Positions 51,301 to 60,534 of a stretch of DNA of 64,000 nucleotides are shown piece after piece (within the stretch, counting starts at the first letter, position 1; each line of letters starts with the position of its first letter). Origin of the DNA: Verrucomicrobiia bacterium (lineage in GTDB: Bacteria; Verrucomicrobiota; Verrucomicrobiia; Opitutales; Cerasicoccaceae); contig JAUIAM010000009.1 in the NCBI GenBank assembly GCA_030425485.1, positions 1-64,000 of the forward strand, given 5' to 3'. A program made the position numbers and the translations under genes. Under the pieces are notes generated by a model. That model was given only the letters and a program-made list of their open reading frames with translations. It did no database searches and was not told the origin of the DNA.

Positions 51301-51669
51301 ATGGATAGTTTGCGCATACATGACATTTCGGCCAAGGGCTATCATGGGGTCTTCAAGCACGAGCGCGAAAACGGTCAGCTCTTTCGCGCTTCGGTTACAC
51401 TGGAGTTTTCCCTGCTTGCCGTTGGGGTGACGGATGCGCTGGAGGACACCGTGGACTATTCGCTTGTGGTGCACGAGGTGCTCGAAGTGCTGACTGGGCC
51501 GCCTTTTAACACGATCGAAGCCGTGGCGGCGCAGATCGCTGAGTGTATCCTGAAAAAGCACTTGCGGGTGCAGGCGGTCGAGGTGGCGGTGACGAAACCC
51601 GAGCCTCCGGTCAAGGCCGCCTTTAACGGGGTCACGGCAACGATACGGCGCGAACGTAAGCAGCCATGA
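51301..51669 (+). CDS. folB: Dihydroneopterin aldolase
   Basis: Makes 6-hydroxymethyl-dihydropterin. The 122-aa tunnelling-fold protein has HDISAKGYHGVFKHERENGQ (typical GxxGvxxxER pattern), DTVDYSLVVHEVLEV and VAVTKPEPPVKAAFNGV. It follows folP by 4 bp and overlaps folK by 4 bp. Confidence 0.93.
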   Translation: MDSLRIHDISAKGYHGVFKHERENGQLFRASVTLEFSLLAVGVTDALEDTVDYSLVVHEVLEVLTGPPFNTIEAVAAQIAECILKKHLRVQAVEVAVTKPEPPVKAAFNGVTATIRRERKQP

Positions 51670-52169
51670 AGGCGGTGCAAGTCATCCTCGGTCTGGGCTC
51701 CAACCTGGGCGACCGTACGGCGACGCTGCGTTCGGCGAGGGCAAGCCTGAGCCAGCAACACCGGCTGCTGGGGGTGAGTTCGCTCTACGAGACAGAGCCG
51801 ATTGGTTTGCGTGAGCAGCCCGCATTTCTCAATCAGGTTGTGGCGGTGGAGACATCGCTTTCTCCCCAGGTGTTACTCGAAGCATGCCTGGGGATCGAGC
51901 GCGCGCACGGGCGCGAACGCGGTTTACCCAATGGTCCGCGCACCCTCGATATTGATCTGCTCTTTTACGGGCAAGAGGCGGTGCGCACGGAAACTTTGCG
52001 GGTGCCGCACCCGCGCTGGCGCGAGCGTGCTTTTGTGGTTGAGCCGCTGCGAGAGCTCCTTTCTGCGGAGCCGTTGCTCAGCGCATTACAGTGGGATGGG
52101 CTGCGGGCCGAGCTGGTGGAGCATCACGGTAGCGGTGAAATTGTTCGCTTCGGTGATGCACTGTCCTGA
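51666..52169 (+). CDS. folK: 6-hydroxymethyl-7,8-dihydropterin pyrophosphokinase
   Basis: Adds the diphosphate that FolP needs. The 167-aa protein has LGLGSNLGDR near the start, SSLYETEPIG, FLNQVVAVET and the signature GPRTLDIDLLFYG. It ends the folate operon, which covers PABA formation and the late pterin steps. Confidence 0.95.
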   Translation: MKAVQVILGLGSNLGDRTATLRSARASLSQQHRLLGVSSLYETEPIGLREQPAFLNQVVAVETSLSPQVLLEACLGIERAHGRERGLPNGPRTLDIDLLFYGQEAVRTETLRVPHPRWRERAFVVEPLRELLSAEPLLSALQWDGLRAELVEHHGSGEIVRFGDALS

Positions 52170-52195
52170 TTTTTCTGATACATACGCTTTACCCT

Positions 52196-53161
52196 ATGAA
52201 AACCGTAGTACTCGATGCCGGAACCTTCCACTTTGACAGCCCCGAGCCGTGGGCATTTCTCCAGACCCTGGGGGAGGTCGAGCTGCACACGCTCACGCCG
52301 TACGCGGATGAGGAGATCGTCAATCTCTGCCGCGGGGCGGAGTTTGTGCTCACGAACAAAGTACCGCTCTCGCAGGCGGTGCTGGAGCAGTTACCTGAGT
52401 TGAAGTGCATCAGCGTGCTGGCCACGGGCTACAACATCATCGATCTGGACGCCGCGCGTGAAGCGGGCGTTACCGTGTGCAACGTACCGGGCTACAGCAC
52501 GGCCTGCGTGGTTCAGCACACGCTGGCGCTCATGCTGGAGCTGTGCAACCATGTCGGATCGCTCAGCCAGACGGTTCATGCGGGCGATTGGGTGCGCAGC
52601 CCGCTGTTTTCGTACTGGCCTAAGCCACTGATTGAGCTCCAGGGGTTGACGGTGGGCATCATCGGTTATGGTGAGATCGGTGGGCAGGTCGGGGATGTTG
52701 TGCACGCGTTAGGGGCCGAGGTGCTTGGCTATCGGCGGAGTCGTCGCGACGGGCCATCGTGGGATGGCTTTGCCTGGGCCGAGGTGGAAGAAATTTGCGA
52801 GCGGGCGGACATCATCTCGCTGCACTGCCCGCAGACGCCGGACAACGCTAAGTTTATCAACGCCGACTTCCTCCGGCGGATGAAGCCGACCGCCATGCTC
52901 GTGAATACGGCCCGCGGTGGGTTGATCGACGAGGCTGCACTGGCCGATGCCTTACGCCGTGGCGAGATTGCCGGCGCGGCGCTCGACGTGGTGACGCACG
53001 AGCCGATGCGCGAAGATTGCCCCCTGTTGGGCGTGGAAAATTGCCTGATTACGCCACACGTGGCCTGGAGTGGATTGCCCAGCAGGATGCGCTTGCTGGA
53101 TACGACTGAGGCGAATCTGCGGGCCTACCTCGCGGGGAAGCCGCAAAACGTGGTCAGCTAA
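52196..53161 (+). CDS. D-2-hydroxyacid dehydrogenase (glycerate dehydrogenase-like)
   Basis: A 321-aa NAD-dependent enzyme with the Rossmann motif VGIIGYGEIGGQVG, LHCPQTPDNAKFIN, and the catalytic Arg/Glu/His set in NTARGGLIDEAAL, DVVTHEP and ITPHVAWSG. The N-terminal region (TNKVPLSQAVLEQLPELKCI, VLATGYNIIDLDAAREAGV) is closest to hydroxypyruvate/glycerate reductases. It lies 26 bp after folK on the same strand and may be read from the same transcript. Confidence 0.9.
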   Translation: MKTVVLDAGTFHFDSPEPWAFLQTLGEVELHTLTPYADEEIVNLCRGAEFVLTNKVPLSQAVLEQLPELKCISVLATGYNIIDLDAAREAGVTVCNVPGYSTACVVQHTLALMLELCNHVGSLSQTVHAGDWVRSPLFSYWPKPLIELQGLTVGIIGYGEIGGQVGDVVHALGAEVLGYRRSRRDGPSWDGFAWAEVEEICERADIISLHCPQTPDNAKFINADFLRRMKPTAMLVNTARGGLIDEAALADALRRGEIAGAALDVVTHEPMREDCPLLGVENCLITPHVAWSGLPSRMRLLDTTEANLRAYLAGKPQNVVS

Positions 53162-53180
53162 CGATTTTTGGCCGAGGGCC

Positions 53181-53495
53181 TTATTCGCCGACGGAGAACA
53201 CGCGGTGCAGGCGCAGGAGCTCGATCACGCTAACCACGTTGGGTTTGGCGTTGAGCAGGCGAATGGGCTGGCTGCCGGTGCTGAGACGCTTCTGCACACT
53301 CAGGAGTGCGCCGATGCCGGAGCTATCGATAAACTCCACCTTGCCGAAGTCGATGTCTACGCTGGTGATGGTCGGCTTCCAACTGCTCTCAAGTTGCTGC
53401 TTGAACTCGCCCACACTGGAGGCGTCAAACTTCGCCTTTTTGATGGTGATGAGGAGCTGTGAGTCGCTTTGTGCTTCGAAGGTGTAGTCGGCCAT
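53181..53495 (-). CDS. STAS-domain anti-sigma factor antagonist
   Basis: A 104-aa SpoIIAA/RsbV-like protein with the phosphorylation loop VEFIDSSGIGALLS (Ser58 or Ser59). Unphosphorylated, such proteins bind an RsbW-type kinase and free its target. It is divergent from the fused kinase/phosphatase at 53647, which carries both opposing activities. The fold, size and place make it the natural substrate. Confidence 0.9.
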   Translation of the reverse strand: MADYTFEAQSDSQLLITIKKAKFDASSVGEFKQQLESSWKPTITSVDIDFGKVEFIDSSGIGALLSVQKRLSTGSQPIRLLNAKPNVVSVIELLRLHRVFSVGE

Positions 53496-53503
53496 AATGC
53501 TTT

Positions 53504-53537
53504 ATAATAATATTTGCGGGTTCGCTTGATGTGTCAA
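53504..53537 (-). promoter_or_regulatory. Candidate promoter of the STAS gene
   Basis: On the minus strand a perfect TTGACA (53532-53537) precedes an AT-rich TATTATTAT run (53504-53512) by 17-19 bp. The predicted start site is only a few bases before the ATG at 53495, and no Shine-Dalgarno is present, so the mRNA could be nearly leaderless. Confidence 0.5.
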
Positions 53538-53646
53538 GTGTACGTGACGCCTCGGGCTTTGGCTGCTGGCGGCGTGATAACGCTTGGCCTTTGACCGAGA
53601 GTTGGTATTTTGTGGGCAATGTTAGTGTTAATCCATCCCGTACGTC

Positions 53647-55356
53647 ATGTCTGAAGAATTTGTCAGAGGTGATTGTCGGGTGCTGCATGCACGGGTCGAG
53701 CTGGTGGAAACCTTGCGTGAGGATTTTTCGATTTTTCTGTCCGACCTTGGTCTGGACAAGAAAGACATCGATTTTTGGCAGCTCATGCTGAGTGAGTCCG
53801 TGGTCAATGCCATGCTGCACGGTTGCCAGGGGGATGTGGAGGCTACGGTGCGGGTGCGCTGGACCTGCTGCGGCGAGGAAATCCGCCTGGAGGTGCAAGA
53901 TCCGGGGCCGGGGCCTGCCGATAGCGTCATCAACGAGCCCTCCCTGCCGACGGATCCATACCAGTCACACGGGCGCGGCATTTACCTGCTCCAGAGCTAC
54001 GCGGATCGGCTCGAACACTGGAAGAGCGCTGCGGGTTACCTGCAGCGGATCGTCAAGCGGCACGAGGGGATGAGCAAAGACCAGGAGCGCGACACGGTGC
54101 TCGAGCAGACGCTGAACGAACTCTCTGTCAGCTACGAAAGCCTGGCTGCCTTTTACCGGCTCGGAGATGGCCTCGTGCGGGCCGAGAGCGTGACGCATTT
54201 TATATCCCAGGCGGTGGAAGACCTGCGTAAGGTGGTCCGCTGCCATGACCTGACCTTGTACCTCAGTGACAAGTTGCAGGAGGCCTTGCACGGAGAGCTG
54301 GCCACGCTGCCCTTTATCCGCTCCTGGTCTGGCCTGGGTGGCTTGCAGCAGGAGGTCGTGGCTACCCGCGTGGAGCAGATATGGGAGAGCTATACGGAGG
54401 TGGAGCACGACGCCTTGCTCAAGCCCTACGCCTGCGGTATCTGCTATCCGGTCATGGCCGGGGGCAAGCAGTACGGCGTCATCACGGTGGTGCGCCGGGA
54501 GTTGCCCTACTACATTGCGGGCGAGCTCAACACCGTGCGGACGTTTGCGGATTTGTTCGGCATCGCTATTGCCAACGCCGACAACACCATCGTGCGCACG
54601 CACGAGCAGCGTGCTTTCCAGGAACTGGCGATTGCGACGGAGATTCAAAAAACACTTCTGCCGCTGCCGGATGTCACCTGCCCGCCGGAGTGGAATCTCT
54701 TCACGGCCCGGCGCTCGGCGCGGGACGTGGCGGGTGATTACCTCGAGGTTCACCGCCACCGCAGTGGGGACACGCTTTTTGCCGTGGTCGACGTGATGGG
54801 CAAGGGGGTCTCGGCGGCCTTTCTCGCTGCGATGTTCCGCACGGCCTTTAATGTGCTGGTCGGCACAGATACGGACCTTCTGGGGCTGGCCCACTCGCTG
54901 AATCAGGTGCTTTGCAGCCACATTGGCGACATGACGCTCTTTGCCACCTGCGCGCTGGTCAGCATCCCGCCGAGTCTCGACAGGGTGACGGTGATCAACG
55001 CCGGTCACTGCCCGGTCATTCTCTCGAACGAAGACGGTACCCTGCGCGAAGCCGAGCCCTCGGGGCCACCGTTCGGGCTGTTCCCGGACGCGGTCTATGA
55101 GTGCGAAACGCTGCCCGTCACGCCCCAGGACAAGCTCCTGCTTTTCACCGACGGCCTGTACGAGTGGGAGACCAAGGACGGGTTCTGGGGTTGGGAAGCA
55201 TTTCTTGACTTCTTACGGCAAGAGGCGGCAAGCTCCCCAGCTGACATTTGGAAAAAACTGCTGCGTAAAATGGAGCGGGAATGCCAAGACTTTGCAGACA
55301 CCCACGATGACCTTACCCTCCTGGTCTGGGGAGCAAATCCACCACCTGAAAAATGA
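53647..55356 (+). CDS. Fused RsbW-type kinase, GAF domain and RsbU/SpoIIE-type PP2C phosphatase
   Basis: A 569-aa regulator. Residues ~1-140 are a HATPase_c domain of the anti-sigma kinase type (LSESVVNAMLHGCQG N-box, EVQDPGPGP, SHGRGIYLLQSYAD). A short coiled coil (~145-175) leads to a GAF domain (~180-320) and then a SpoIIE/PP2C phosphatase (~335-565), with ATEIQKTLLPLPD, ARDVAGDYLEV, FAVVDVMGKGVSAAFLAA, VINAGHCPVIL, LLLFTDGLYEWE and THDDLTLLVW. One chain thus holds a kinase and a phosphatase for a STAS protein. A response regulator overlaps its end (ATGA). Confidence 0.9.
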   Translation: MSEEFVRGDCRVLHARVELVETLREDFSIFLSDLGLDKKDIDFWQLMLSESVVNAMLHGCQGDVEATVRVRWTCCGEEIRLEVQDPGPGPADSVINEPSLPTDPYQSHGRGIYLLQSYADRLEHWKSAAGYLQRIVKRHEGMSKDQERDTVLEQTLNELSVSYESLAAFYRLGDGLVRAESVTHFISQAVEDLRKVVRCHDLTLYLSDKLQEALHGELATLPFIRSWSGLGGLQQEVVATRVEQIWESYTEVEHDALLKPYACGICYPVMAGGKQYGVITVVRRELPYYIAGELNTVRTFADLFGIAIANADNTIVRTHEQRAFQELAIATEIQKTLLPLPDVTCPPEWNLFTARRSARDVAGDYLEVHRHRSGDTLFAVVDVMGKGVSAAFLAAMFRTAFNVLVGTDTDLLGLAHSLNQVLCSHIGDMTLFATCALVSIPPSLDRVTVINAGHCPVILSNEDGTLREAEPSGPPFGLFPDAVYECETLPVTPQDKLLLFTDGLYEWETKDGFWGWEAFLDFLRQEAASSPADIWKKLLRKMERECQDFADTHDDLTLLVWGANPPPEK

Positions 55357-55727
55357 GTAACATCCTTATCGCTGACGATGATCCCGTCATGGTGAAACTC
55401 CTGGAGTTTAACCTGAAGCGTTCGGGCTACACTGTAACCGTCTGCCGCGAGGGGCTCTCAGTCATGCCTCAGGCGATGGAGAAGCGGCCAGTCTTGGCGA
55501 TTTTCGACCTCATGCTACCGGGACGTTCCGGCCTGGAGCTGATCCATGATTTCAAGGACAGCAAGGAACTGGCCGAGCTCCCCATCATCGTGGTGACGGG
55601 GCAGGGCAAGGGCAGCACCAAGCAGGAACTGCTCGGCGCGGGGGCCAGCACGGTCTTTACCAAGCCGTTCAGCCCCACTATTCTCATGAGCCGCATAGAT
55701 GAGCTCCTGCAGGGCGTACCGGAGTAG
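55353..55727 (+). CDS. Single-domain response regulator
   Basis: A 124-aa receiver domain only: IADDDPVMVKLL acidic pocket, phospho-acceptor Asp52 in LAIFDLMLPGRSG, PIIVVTGQGKG and the conserved Lys in FTKPFSP. Its ATG overlaps the stop of the fused phosphatase, so it probably controls, or is controlled by, that protein. No kinase is adjacent. Confidence 0.93.
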   Translation: MSNILIADDDPVMVKLLEFNLKRSGYTVTVCREGLSVMPQAMEKRPVLAIFDLMLPGRSGLELIHDFKDSKELAELPIIVVTGQGKGSTKQELLGAGASTVFTKPFSPTILMSRIDELLQGVPE

Positions 55728-55730
55728 ATT

Positions 55731-56918
55731 CTAGCGCAGTTCGAGGATTGCGCCCTTGAGGTAATGGCTTTCGGGCATGGTGAGCAGGACGGGATGGTCG
55801 GCGGGCTGCCCGGTTTCTGCCAGTACGATGGCCTCGCGGCGGGCGTCAGCCGCAGCTTCGCAGAGGACGTCGTTAAAGAGCTGTGAGGTGACGTGCTGTG
55901 AGCACGAGTAGGTGGCGAGGATGCCGCCCGGGCTGAGCATCCGCATTGCGCGCAGGTTGAGCTCCTTGTAGCCACGCAGTGCGCCCTTGAGTGATTTCTT
56001 ATTCCGGGCAAAGGAGGGTGGGTCGAGCACGATGAGGTCAAACTGCGCCTCGCGATTGTCCGTAAACCAGTCGAAGAGATTCTTGGCTTCGAAGTCGATC
56101 GCGAGCTGATTCTTACCCGCGTTGAGACGCGCAGCCTGGATGCACTCTTCAGAGATGTCCACCGCTAGCACAGCGCTGGCCCCGGCCTTGGCGCAGTGCA
56201 GGGCGAAGCCGCCCTGGTGGCAGCACCCGTCGAGTACGCGTCGGCCCTTGGCGTAGCTGGCCACGTGCTGATGTTGCTCGCGTTGGTCGAGGTAAAACCC
56301 GGTCTTGTGCCCGGCTTGCAGGTCGACGAAGTACTCGATGCCGTCGAGGTTGAACCAGGTGGCTCCGGCGCGCTCGCCGCTGTGGGTAAAGACGGATTGC
56401 TCCAGGCCTTCTAGCTTTCGGCTGGGTGCGTCGTTGCGAAAAACAATGTCAGCGGGCTTGAGCAGCTTTTGCAGGGCCTGCGCGATCTGTGGCTGCACGG
56501 CATCCATCCCTGCGGTGAGGATTTGCACGACGAGGACGTCGCCGAACTGGTCCACGACGAGCCCGGGCAGGCCGTCGGCCTCGGCCCAGACGAGGCGTCG
56601 CGCGGTGTCCGGTTTACGGCGGGCGATGGCGGCAGCCAGTTGGGATTCGAGAAAGGCGAGGTCGAGCTCAACGCGGTCGCGGCTAAGCCGTCGCCAGATG
56701 ATCTGCGAGCGCCCATTGTAAATACCACTCCCGAGCATGCGTCCGCGAGCATCGCGAAGCTCGACGACTTGTCCGTTGAACTCGGCCGGAAGCAGCTTGG
56801 CGACCTCATTGGTATAGACCCAGGGGTGCCCCTTGAGGACGCGCGGCGAGGGACCGGGCTTGAGCTTGAGGATGTTGGCCGCGTTGGAGTCGGCCGTGGC
56901 GGAGGTTCCGTCAGACAT
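55731..56918 (-). CDS. rlmI: 23S rRNA (cytosine-5)-methyltransferase, RlmI-like
   Basis: A 395-aa class I methyltransferase. An N-terminal PUA domain (GPSPRVLKGHPWVYTNEV) is followed by a hairpin (GHKTGFYLDQREQHQHV) and the SAM domain VLDGCCHQGGFALHCAKAGA, LIVLDPPSFAR and YSCSQHVTSQLF with the catalytic Cys. RlmI makes m5C1962 of 23S rRNA; this is the best guess, RlmK-like members being close. Convergent with the response regulator, 3 bp apart. Confidence 0.9.
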   Translation of the reverse strand: MSDGTSATADSNAANILKLKPGPSPRVLKGHPWVYTNEVAKLLPAEFNGQVVELRDARGRMLGSGIYNGRSQIIWRRLSRDRVELDLAFLESQLAAAIARRKPDTARRLVWAEADGLPGLVVDQFGDVLVVQILTAGMDAVQPQIAQALQKLLKPADIVFRNDAPSRKLEGLEQSVFTHSGERAGATWFNLDGIEYFVDLQAGHKTGFYLDQREQHQHVASYAKGRRVLDGCCHQGGFALHCAKAGASAVLAVDISEECIQAARLNAGKNQLAIDFEAKNLFDWFTDNREAQFDLIVLDPPSFARNKKSLKGALRGYKELNLRAMRMLSPGGILATYSCSQHVTSQLFNDVLCEAAADARREAIVLAETGQPADHPVLLTMPESHYLKGAILELR

Positions 56919-56951
56919 TAGATTGAGGGCTTGTGTGAAAGATTATCGGGC

Positions 56952-58064
56952 CTAGGCGACTTTGCGGAACAGGTAAAAGGCGACGCCAAGCATGAGGATG
57001 AGCGGAAGCCAGGCCGAGAGAAGCAGGGGAAGTAATTGCTGCTCTCCGAGCAGGCGGCACATGCTGGCTACGATGTAGTAGAGCAAGAAGAGTCCGACGG
57101 ACTTGGACACGCCCACGAGAGGGTTCGTGCGCACGCCGGCTACAGCAAAGGGGATCGCTATGCCCACCACGACGAGGCAGCGAAAGGGGCTGGCCAGGAT
57201 GTTCTGCAGGCGGACTTCGTAGGACTTCATGGCGGGGTTGGACTCGGGCGGGATTTTGTCCAGAAGCATTTGCAACTCGAAGTAAGAGAGGTCGGAGGGC
57301 TTTTTGCTGAGGGTTTTCATCAGCTCCGGCTCTTCATTAAAATCCGGGTAGGCCCGCTCGTCGAAGTAGTCCTCCTCGTAGACTTCGCCCGAGTCTGCAT
57401 CGACGCTTTTTTCCACGCCGTTTTGAAAAACCCAGTGCTCTTCCAGATCGTCGAAGTAGCCTTCAAGGGCCAGCACCCGGCCTATCTCGCGTCCCTGCTC
57501 GTCACGCTGGTAGACGTTGATGCCGTAGCCCTCGTAGGAGTACTCGCTAAAGGCGTCCATAAACCAGAGGCGTCCGGACTCCTGATTGTCAAACGAGAGC
57601 AGGGGGATGAGGCCGATCTGGTCGTCGTCGACGCGCTCGGCTTCGGCGCTAAAGCGCAGGTTGTCCTTGAGGATGCGGCTTTGCTCAACTGACCACGGTA
57701 CGAGGCGGGCGTTGAGAAAAAGTAGCAGGATGGACAGCAGCACGCCCGCGATCCAGAGCCCGCGCGAAATGCGTCCGAGACTCATCCCGGCTGCGCGCAT
57801 GGCGATGATCTCGTTGTTGCGGTGGAGATTGCCGAGGGAAAAGAGCAGGCTGATGAGCAGGCTTATGGGGATGATAGTCGGCAGAAAGCTCGGCGTATAC
57901 AGCGCGAAATATTTAATCGTTTCCCCGGTGGTGGCGCCCCAGTCGAAGAAATCGGTCAGGTCGTCATAGAGGCGTTCCAACAGGAGAATGCCGAGAGTAG
58001 CGGCCACGGCGAGAAGGAATATCTTCAGCCATTCCGAAAAGACATAGCGGTCGAGCAAACTCAT
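56952..58064 (-). CDS. lptG: LptF/LptG-family LPS export permease (LptG-like)
   Basis: A 370-aa permease with the normal start MSLLDRYVFSEWLKIFLLAV, helices 1-3, a periplasmic beta domain (~residues 130-260) and C-terminal helices (PFAVAGVRTNPLVGVSKSVG, FLLYYIVASMCRLLGEQQ). It should pair with the permease at 37634 to form LptB2FG. The two genes are usually adjacent; here they are about 19 kb apart. Which is F and which is G is not decidable by eye. Confidence 0.9.
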   Translation of the reverse strand: MSLLDRYVFSEWLKIFLLAVAATLGILLLERLYDDLTDFFDWGATTGETIKYFALYTPSFLPTIIPISLLISLLFSLGNLHRNNEIIAMRAAGMSLGRISRGLWIAGVLLSILLLFLNARLVPWSVEQSRILKDNLRFSAEAERVDDDQIGLIPLLSFDNQESGRLWFMDAFSEYSYEGYGINVYQRDEQGREIGRVLALEGYFDDLEEHWVFQNGVEKSVDADSGEVYEEDYFDERAYPDFNEEPELMKTLSKKPSDLSYFELQMLLDKIPPESNPAMKSYEVRLQNILASPFRCLVVVGIAIPFAVAGVRTNPLVGVSKSVGLFLLYYIVASMCRLLGEQQLLPLLLSAWLPLILMLGVAFYLFRKVA

Positions 58065-58364
58065 GGGTGTAATAAAGGCATCACCTGGACATCGGTGTGG
58101 GGCCGGCCTGACTGCGCAAACAGGGGAGTCGGGCGGCGGGTTAACTTGGAGATTAAGCGTGAGCGACTTGGGACTGTCAAGGCTTGGGCAGACGAGGTAA
58201 AGCGGGGTTGAGGACGTTTGCGCGGGGGCTTCTTGGTGGCATGTTTGCCTTTTTGTTTTACTGCGGGCTCCCAGGTCAGCCTGCGCATGGGCGGTACAGT
58301 TAGGCTAGGCGAGTGCCATTTTCTTCTGGCCTTTGTTTTGCTAATACCTTGTATGCAAAGGCAC
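58065..58364. other. Intergenic region between lptG and the NSS transporter
   Basis: 300 bp between divergent genes. A minus-strand frame (58061-58378 at most) ends with TGA overlapping the lptG ATG as ATGA; it is Pro/Arg/Lys-rich with no domain. I see no clear promoter or RNA. Confidence 0.4.
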
Positions 58365-60353
58365 ATGGCGAGTCCCAAACGTAAAGACGGTTGGAATTCC
58401 CGACTAGGTGTTATCCTGGCAGTAGCGGGTAGCGCAGTAGGGTTGGGAAATTTTCTACGTTTCCCGGGTCTGGCGGCCCAGCATGGAGGAGGCGGGTTTA
58501 TGATCGCCTACTTCATTTCCTTTTTAATCATTGGTCTGCCCATTTGCTGGGCTGAATGGACGATGGGGCGCCACGGCGGTCAGCGGGGTTTTAATTCCAG
58601 CCCGGGCATTTTTAATGCTATATGGAAGCACCCGGCGGCCAAGTATCTCGGTATCATTGGGGTGATTATTCCCGTGGTTATCTACATGTACTACGTGTAC
58701 ATCGAGGCGTGGTGCCTGGGGTATGCTGTCAACTTCCTGGCCGGGAATCTGGAGTTCGACAGTCCCGTGCAATCTGCCCGCTGGTGGGACACGTTTATCG
58801 GAGTCAACGAAAACGGCTCGGCCCTCAAGTCCTTTGGGCTCGAGCAAGTGGGCATCTACCTGTTGCTGGCTTTCGTGCTGAATTTCATCCTGATCTATCG
58901 AGGCGTATCCAAGGGGATCGAGCTGTTTTGCAAAATCGCGGTTCCTACCTTGGTTTTGCTGGCTATCGTTATCCTGGTACGCGTGCTGACGCTCGGTGCG
59001 CCGCAGGCTAACCAGCCAGATGAGAGCGTTGCCAACGGCCTTGGGTTTATGTGGAACCCGACCAAGCATATCCTCTACGTAGGTGCCGAGGCTGATGCGG
59101 GTCAGTTTGAGATTCGCGAAATCGTCGACCGCACACGTATTGCGGAGATTGAAAAAGCGGCGGGCAAAGCCGTGCCTTTCCGTCTGGTCACGCAGCCCGT
59201 TTCCAAAGGGGAAATGGAAGGGCTGAGTGAGGAGCAGATCGCCGAGTTGGTGCCACCGCGGACCCTCGAAGCGCAACTGATTCCCGATGGTGACTGGGTG
59301 CACATCATGACTTATCGGGGCAGTGCTGCGGCCATTGACCCCAAGGATGATGACGAATCCATCGCCGAAGAGTTAACCTCCATACTCGCGGCTACAGGGG
59401 GTGCCCCGCAGGTCAAGCTGGAGAAGATTGGAATCGCGGAACAACTGATGAGCCCTGAGCTCTGGCTGGCGGCTGCCGGGCAAATTTTCTTTTCCCTCTC
59501 GGTCGGCTTCGGAGTCATCATTGTTTACTCCAGCTACATGCGAAAGCGCGATGACGTCGTCCTGAGTGGTCTCTCCGCTACCAGCGCGAATGAGTTTTGT
59601 GAAGTGTGCCTCGGGGGCATGATTACGGTACCCGCCGCAGTCGCCTTTATTGGTGTGGCTGGTCTGGCTGGGGTAGGGCTGGGTAGCTTTGACCTCGGGT
59701 TCAAGGTGTTGCCGCTCGTTTTCTCCGAAATGAATATTGGCGACCAGGCCGGGATGGGTAACCTCTTTGGCTTCCTTTGGTTTTTCCTGCTCTTCCTGGC
59801 CGCTGTGACCAGCTCGATCTCCATGCTTCAACCAGGTATCGCCTTTATCGAGGAAACGCTTCGGTTGGACCGCAAGCGTTCAAGCGCGTTGCTGGGGCTC
59901 ATCACTGCTTTGGGTTGCGGTTTTATCGTTTACTTCAGCGGAGGGATTAAGGCACTCGATACACTCGATTTCTGGGTGGGAACCTTTCTCCTCTTTGTCC
60001 TGGCGACGATCCAGATTATCCTTTTCGGCTGGGTGTTTGGGATAAAGCGCGGCTTTGAAGAGGCTCACACGGGAGCGGCTATACGCATCCCCGGCATCTA
60101 CCGCGTGATTATGAAGTACATCACGCCCGTATTCCTGATTGTTATTTTTGTACTCTGGGTGCTGACGAGTGTGTTTGGGGTTAGCCTGACCGGAGGCGAC
60201 GCGAAGCTCAGCGGCTACATCGTAGATCTATTTGTAGAGCCCAATCACGTGGCCTGGATCAGCATTGGGCTGGTCGCGCTGCTCTTCATTTTCTTTGCTT
60301 TGATCGTATCCGGCGTACAGCGATACAAAACCTTCCACAAGGAGGATGCATGA
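58365..60353 (+). CDS. NSS (SNF)-family sodium-dependent transporter with a large inserted region
   Basis: From ATG 58365, 662 aa (family typically 440-520). Helix 1 has the sodium/substrate motif [20 protein letters not shown]. The order of helices is like LeuT: WMGRHG-like [11 protein letters not shown], helix 3 [17 protein letters not shown], and helix 6 in [21 protein letters not shown]. Between [10 protein letters not shown] (~residue 233) and that segment (~363) lies ~125 soluble residues ([35 protein letters not shown]) not found in ordinary members. Substrate likely an amino acid. A 47-aa membrane peptide overlaps its stop. Confidence 0.9.
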   Translation: MASPKRKDGWNSRLGVILAVAGSAVGLGNFLRFPGLAAQHGGGGFMIAYFISFLIIGLPICWAEWTMGRHGGQRGFNSSPGIFNAIWKHPAAKYLGIIGVIIPVVIYMYYVYIEAWCLGYAVNFLAGNLEFDSPVQSARWWDTFIGVNENGSALKSFGLEQVGIYLLLAFVLNFILIYRGVSKGIELFCKIAVPTLVLLAIVILVRVLTLGAPQANQPDESVANGLGFMWNPTKHILYVGAEADAGQFEIREIVDRTRIAEIEKAAGKAVPFRLVTQPVSKGEMEGLSEEQIAELVPPRTLEAQLIPDGDWVHIMTYRGSAAAIDPKDDDESIAEELTSILAATGGAPQVKLEKIGIAEQLMSPELWLAAAGQIFFSLSVGFGVIIVYSSYMRKRDDVVLSGLSATSANEFCEVCLGGMITVPAAVAFIGVAGLAGVGLGSFDLGFKVLPLVFSEMNIGDQAGMGNLFGFLWFFLLFLAAVTSSISMLQPGIAFIEETLRLDRKRSSALLGLITALGCGFIVYFSGGIKALDTLDFWVGTFLLFVLATIQIILFGWVFGIKRGFEEAHTGAAIRIPGIYRVIMKYITPVFLIVIFVLWVLTSVFGVSLTGGDAKLSGYIVDLFVEPNHVAWISIGLVALLFIFFALIVSGVQRYKTFHKEDA

Positions 60354-60493
60354 CCACAGGTGGTTGGATAGTTCTCATCATTTCCGTTGGCACCGTGCTG
60401 ACGCTCTTTGGCTGGTGCATGATAAAGGTCATGACCACACCGGATGAAGCCGATCACCTCAAAGGGGTGACGGATCACACGCCGGACGAGTAA
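60350..60493 (+). CDS. Small single-helix membrane protein coupled to the NSS transporter (MetS-like)
   Basis: A 47-aa product with one membrane helix ([20 protein letters not shown]) and an acidic tail ending HTPDE. Its ATG overlaps the transporter's TGA as ATGA, and GGAGG precedes it by 4 nt. Corynebacterial NSS carriers have a small subunit, MetS, of this size and place; similarity here is in size, topology and context, not shown in sequence. Confidence 0.72.
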   Translation: MTTGGWIVLIISVGTVLTLFGWCMIKVMTTPDEADHLKGVTDHTPDE

Positions 60494-60534
60494 CAGCATC
60501 ACGCGACTTTTATACGGATGCTTTCGGTGCAGTT

